DNA of 9,968 bases from an uncultured Oscillibacter sp. Its GTDB lineage: Bacteria; Bacillota; Clostridia; Oscillospirales; Oscillospiraceae. Of the stretch, positions 8,230 to 9,968 are shown piece after piece. A model generated the notes under the pieces. That model saw only the letters and a list, made by a program, of their open reading frames with translations, was not told the origin of the DNA and made no database searches. How positions within the stretch are numbered: position 1 is the first letter of the stretch; every line of letters starts with the position of its first letter. The DNA lies in the NCBI GenBank assembly GCA_946183175.1, contig CAMHBH010000075.1:1-9968 (forward strand). Direction: 5' to 3'. A program made the translations under genes and the position numbers.

Positions 8230-9306
8230 ATGCTGGACATCAAAATCACCAGAACCGCCACCCCGAAAGCGTTGCCCGCCGACGAAAATCACCTCGGGTT
8301 CGGCAAAATCTTCACCGACCATATGTTCCTGATGGACTACAACATCGACAAGGGCTGGTATGACGCCCGCATTGTCCCCTACGCCCCGTTCACGCTCGAC
8401 CCGGCCTGTGTCGTGTTCCACTACGCGCAGGAGCTCTTCGAGGGCATGAAGGCCTACCGCACCGCCGACAACACGATTCAGCTTTTCCGGCCCGACTGCA
8501 ACGCCAAGCGTATGCAGGATTCGTGCGACCGCATGTGTGTGCCGCAGGTGCCCGAGGACGACTTCGTGCAGGCCGTCAAGACATTGGTCGAAATCGACAA
8601 GGCGTGGGTGCCCCACACCGACGGCGCGTCGCTCTACATCCGGCCCTTCGTCTTCGCCTCCGACGTGGGCATGGGCGTACACGCCAGCCACAACTACATT
8701 TTCTGTATCATTTGCGCTCCCTCCGGCGCATACTATAAAGAGGGCCTCGACCCCGTGCGGATTTACGTCGAGGACGACTACATCCGCGCCGCCCCGGGCC
8801 TGACCGGCTTCACGAAATGCGGCGGCAACTACGCCGCGTCCATCAAGGCTGGGGCCCTCGCGGAAGAGAAGGGCTTCGCGCAAGTCCTGTGGCTCGACGG
8901 CGTGGAGAAGAAGTACGTGGAGGAAGTCGGAAGCATGAATATCATGTTCATGATTGACGGCAAGGTCTACACGGCGGCCTGTACGGGTACGGTACTCCCG
9001 GGCGTCACGCGCCGGAGCTGTATGGAACTCCTCCGCGACTGGGGCTACGAGGTCGTAGAAGGCAAACTCGCCATCGAGGAAGTCATGAAGGCCGGGCATG
9101 ACGGGCGCTTGCAGGAAGTGTTCGGCACGGGTACGGCGGCGGTCGTGTCCCCGGTCAAGGAGCTTTACTGGAAGGGCGACACCGTCAACATCGGCGACGG
9201 CAAAATCGGCCCCGTCACGCAGAAGCTCTACGACACGCTGACCGGGATTCAGTGGGGGCGTCTGCCCGACGACAAGGGCTGGATTGCGCCCGTCTGCAAA
9301 GGATAA
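8230..9306 (+). CDS. ilvE: Branched-chain amino acid aminotransferase, long (eukaryote-like) form
   Basis: A fold-type IV PLP enzyme that transfers amino groups between glutamate and the 2-keto acids of Leu, Ile and Val. It has 358 residues, the length of the longer BCAT subfamily rather than the roughly 300-residue E. coli IlvE type. The PLP lysine is predicted at K196 in TKCGGNYAAS. EEVGSMNIMF at 231-240 and TGTVLPGVTRRS at 252-263 are the usual cofactor- and phosphate-binding segments. FHYAQELFEGMKAYR (63-77) and YIRPF (136-140) are typical of the family. The frame is open far upstream into fruA, but the start at 8230 follows a promoter and a Shine-Dalgarno site and gives the normal N-terminus. 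It is transcribed alone here, with no other ilv or leu genes beside it. Confidence 0.95.
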   Translation: MLDIKITRTATPKALPADENHLGFGKIFTDHMFLMDYNIDKGWYDARIVPYAPFTLDPACVVFHYAQELFEGMKAYRTADNTIQLFRPDCNAKRMQDSCDRMCVPQVPEDDFVQAVKTLVEIDKAWVPHTDGASLYIRPFVFASDVGMGVHASHNYIFCIICAPSGAYYKEGLDPVRIYVEDDYIRAAPGLTGFTKCGGNYAASIKAGALAEEKGFAQVLWLDGVEKKYVEEVGSMNIMFMIDGKVYTAACTGTVLPGVTRRSCMELLRDWGYEVVEGKLAIEEVMKAGHDGRLQEVFGTGTAAVVSPVKELYWKGDTVNIGDGKIGPVTQKLYDTLTGIQWGRLPDDKGWIAPVCKG

Positions 9307-9350
9307 TACGGCGACGGCGGGACTTTCGCGCCCTCCGTTATCCCGTGACA

Positions 9351-9373
9351 ACTCCCCCGCGACGCGGGGGAGT
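9351..9373 (+). terminator. GC-rich hairpin after ilvE, possible terminator
   Basis: A perfect 10-bp stem ACTCCCCCGC / GCGGGGGAGT with a 3-nt loop GAC, 44 nt after the ilvE stop. What follows is AAATTATG rather than a T run, so as an intrinsic terminator it is weak. It may instead be an RNA 3'-end stabiliser or a member of a dispersed palindrome family. Confidence 0.4.
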
Positions 9374-9379
9374 AAATTA

Positions 9380-9467
9380 TGTCGAAAGCCCCGGCGTATA
9401 TTCTCCGAAACCGCGTGACATTGTTCCGGGAATCGCCCCGCGCGGTTGACATCTATCGCTTTCGACA
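9380..9467. repeat. Nested inverted repeat (88 bp)
   Basis: The outer arms are TGTCGAAAGC (9380-9389) and GCTTTCGACA (9458-9467), a perfect 10-bp match separated by 68 bp. Inside are AACCGCG (9409-9415) and CGCGGTT (9441-9447), a perfect 7-bp match. Together they could fold as one long interrupted cruciform or RNA stem. No clear flanking target duplication was seen, so a miniature transposon is only one possibility. Confidence 0.5.
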
Positions 9468-9499
9468 AAAAACGGCCCCCGAATTGTGCGTTCAGTCAG

Positions 9500-9528
9500 T
9501 TGATTTCCGGCCCCCCGGCGTGTATAAT
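9500..9528 (+). promoter_or_regulatory. Strong sigma-A type promoter of the leader RNA and ABC ATPase
   Basis: TTGATT (9500-9505), 17 bp, perfect TATAAT (9523-9528): the best promoter in the window. Expected start near 9535, about 270 nt before the first codon of the next gene. Confidence 0.85.
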
Positions 9529-9534
9529 AGATTT

Positions 9535-9803
9535 TGTCTGTAAAGGGTTCGCCCCTTTGCAAAATATGCCCGGCGGCGGCTCACTCCACTTCCTGAACGC
9601 CGCGCGGGTAACGAGGAGGAAGACGATTCCGTAAGGCTCGCGGTGCGGCAGTGTGGAGACCTGTCGTAAGGCGGCGCGTTCTGGGGAGGCACCGTCCGGA
9701 AGGCCCGGAAAGATTCGGGCCAAATGCCAGCCGGGCGGCGTGTCCGATACGGACGCCCGCGAGAATAACGGGCGGAGGCGCGTTATTCAGAGCCCATTGC
9801 AAC
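9535..9803 (+). ncRNA. Structured leader RNA of unknown class before the ABC ATPase
   Basis: Transcribed from the TATAAT promoter, with no terminator before the next gene. By hand, several helices fit together. AAAGGG/CCCTTT forms the 5' hairpin (9542-9558). GGCTC (9578-9582) pairs with GAGCC (9790-9794) and closes the whole domain. CTCCAC (9584-9589) pairs with GTGGAG (9653-9658), and TTCCT (9590-9594) with AGGAA (9617-9621). Two hairpins carry identical GUAA tetraloops (9624-9640 and 9661-9674). An 8-bp stem with one G-U spans 9702-9721. GTCCG/CGGAC forms a hairpin at 9742-9754, and GAATAACG/CGTTATTC one at 9763-9788. I compared it by memory with T-box, cobalamin, TPP, FMN, SAM, lysine, glycine, M-box, c-di-AMP and glmS elements, RNase P, tmRNA, SRP and 6S RNA and found no convincing match. 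It could be a riboswitch-like leader or an independent RNA with a processed 3' end. Confidence 0.55.
9763..9788 (+). promoter_or_regulatory. Hairpin displaying GGAGG in its loop, upstream of the ABC ATPase start
   Basis: A perfect 8-bp stem GAATAACG / CGTTATTC with the 10-nt loop GGCGGAGGCG. The GGAGG in the loop (9774-9778) is the only good Shine-Dalgarno sequence near the gene, but it is 25 nt from the ATG at 9804. The stem competes with CCCG/CGGG pairing (9756-9759 with 9769-9772), so two alternative folds are possible. Confidence 0.45.
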
Positions 9804-9968
9804 ATGGCAGAGGTATTGATTCAAAATCTCAAGAAGGTCTACGACAACAAGGTGACGGCTGTCCACGACGTGAACCTGCACATCAAGGACAAGGAATTTA
9901 TCGTATTAGTCGGCCCGTCCGGCTGCGGCAAGTCCACTACCCTGCGCATGGTCGCCGGCCTGGAAGAC
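9804..9968 (+). CDS. Sugar-type ABC transporter ATP-binding protein (MsmK/UgpC/MalK family), N-terminal part
   Basis: The first 55 codons of a cytoplasmic ATPase that powers an ABC importer, cut by the window end. The N-terminus MAEVLIQNLKKVYD, the segment KEFIVLVGPSG and Walker A GPSGCGKST at 37-45 (K43), followed by TLRMVAGLED, are characteristic of the shared ATPases of CUT1-type carbohydrate importers (MsmK, UgpC, MalK), so import of oligosaccharides or glycerol-phosphate compounds is likely. The substrate cannot be told from this part. The start gives the normal family N-terminus, but no Shine-Dalgarno lies within the usual 5-12 nt (only AGAG at 9789-9792). No permease or binding-protein gene adjoins it on the visible side, which fits a shared ATPase. 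Confidence 0.9.
   Translation, partial: MAEVLIQNLKKVYDNKVTAVHDVNLHIKDKEFIVLVGPSGCGKSTTLRMVAGLED

Larger units (their letters stand above)
9307..9499. other. Non-coding spacer after ilvE
   Basis: No credible protein gene on either strand; the short open frames here have no ribosome site and no recognisable sequence. It contains the GC-rich hairpin at 9351-9373 and the nested inverted repeat at 9380-9467, and ends at the -35 of the next promoter. Confidence 0.7.

Noticed and set aside
9446..9451. Perfect TTGACA, possible -35 box
   Set aside because: There is no -10 like sequence 16-18 bp downstream (AAAAAC is found there); the working promoter is the TTGATT/TATAAT pair at 9500-9528.
7813..9468. 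Open frame of 551 codons on the minus strand, antisense to fruA and ilvE
   Set aside because: It crosses two real genes, a terminator and a promoter, and its protein is a low-complexity reading of their complement.
9446..9634. Small open frame across the leader promoter and RNA, and short antisense frames in 9496-9805
   Set aside because: They cross the promoter or the folded RNA, lack ribosome sites, and show no protein-like sequence.
9684..9700. GGAGGCACCGTCC resembling the T-box antiterminator core, and GTCCGGAAGG resembling the SRP RNA tip
   Set aside because: The rest of both families is absent: no specifier hairpin or terminator for a T-box, and no GGAAGCAGCC continuation for SRP RNA.

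Overview
The window is about 10 kb of GC-rich (roughly 60% by eye) bacterial chromosome. Consensus AGGAGG-type ribosome binding sites, a PcrA-type helicase with a C-terminal Tudor-like tail, a fruK-fruA fructose PTS operon and a clostridial-style long-form branched-chain aminotransferase point to a GC-rich Firmicute of the class Clostridia. Protein flavour suggests an Oscillospirales-like gut lineage, but that placement is inference. No mobile element, CRISPR array, rRNA or tRNA was seen.

Layout. On the minus strand, one promoter at 4971-4999 drives pcrA (2575-4944) and, 13 bp downstream, copA (18-2561), a Cu(I) P1B-ATPase. The copA frame ends in a complete CopZ-like metallochaperone domain with its own AGGAGG and ATG in frame, so a free 69-residue chaperone may also be made. 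Divergently, a promoter at 5061-5089 drives fruK (5131-6033) and fruA (6107-8032), which import fructose as fructose-1-phosphate and phosphorylate it to fructose-1,6-bisphosphate. A strong intrinsic terminator at 8059-8089 closes this operon. A separate promoter at 8152-8180 drives ilvE (8230-9306), which makes or degrades Leu, Ile and Val.

After ilvE comes 497 bp without a protein gene. The first part holds a GC-rich hairpin and a nested inverted repeat. The second begins with the best promoter of the window (TTGATT, 17 bp, TATAAT) and runs about 270 nt as a highly structured RNA into a sugar-type ABC transporter ATPase that starts at 9804 and is cut by the window end.

The three signals most worth following are: the structured leader RNA before the ABC ATPase, which I could not assign to a known class; the in-frame internal start that may make CopZ from within copA; and an almost complete absence of GATC (one site in 9968 bp), visible even in synonymous isoleucine codon choice, which suggests selection by a GATC-targeting restriction system.
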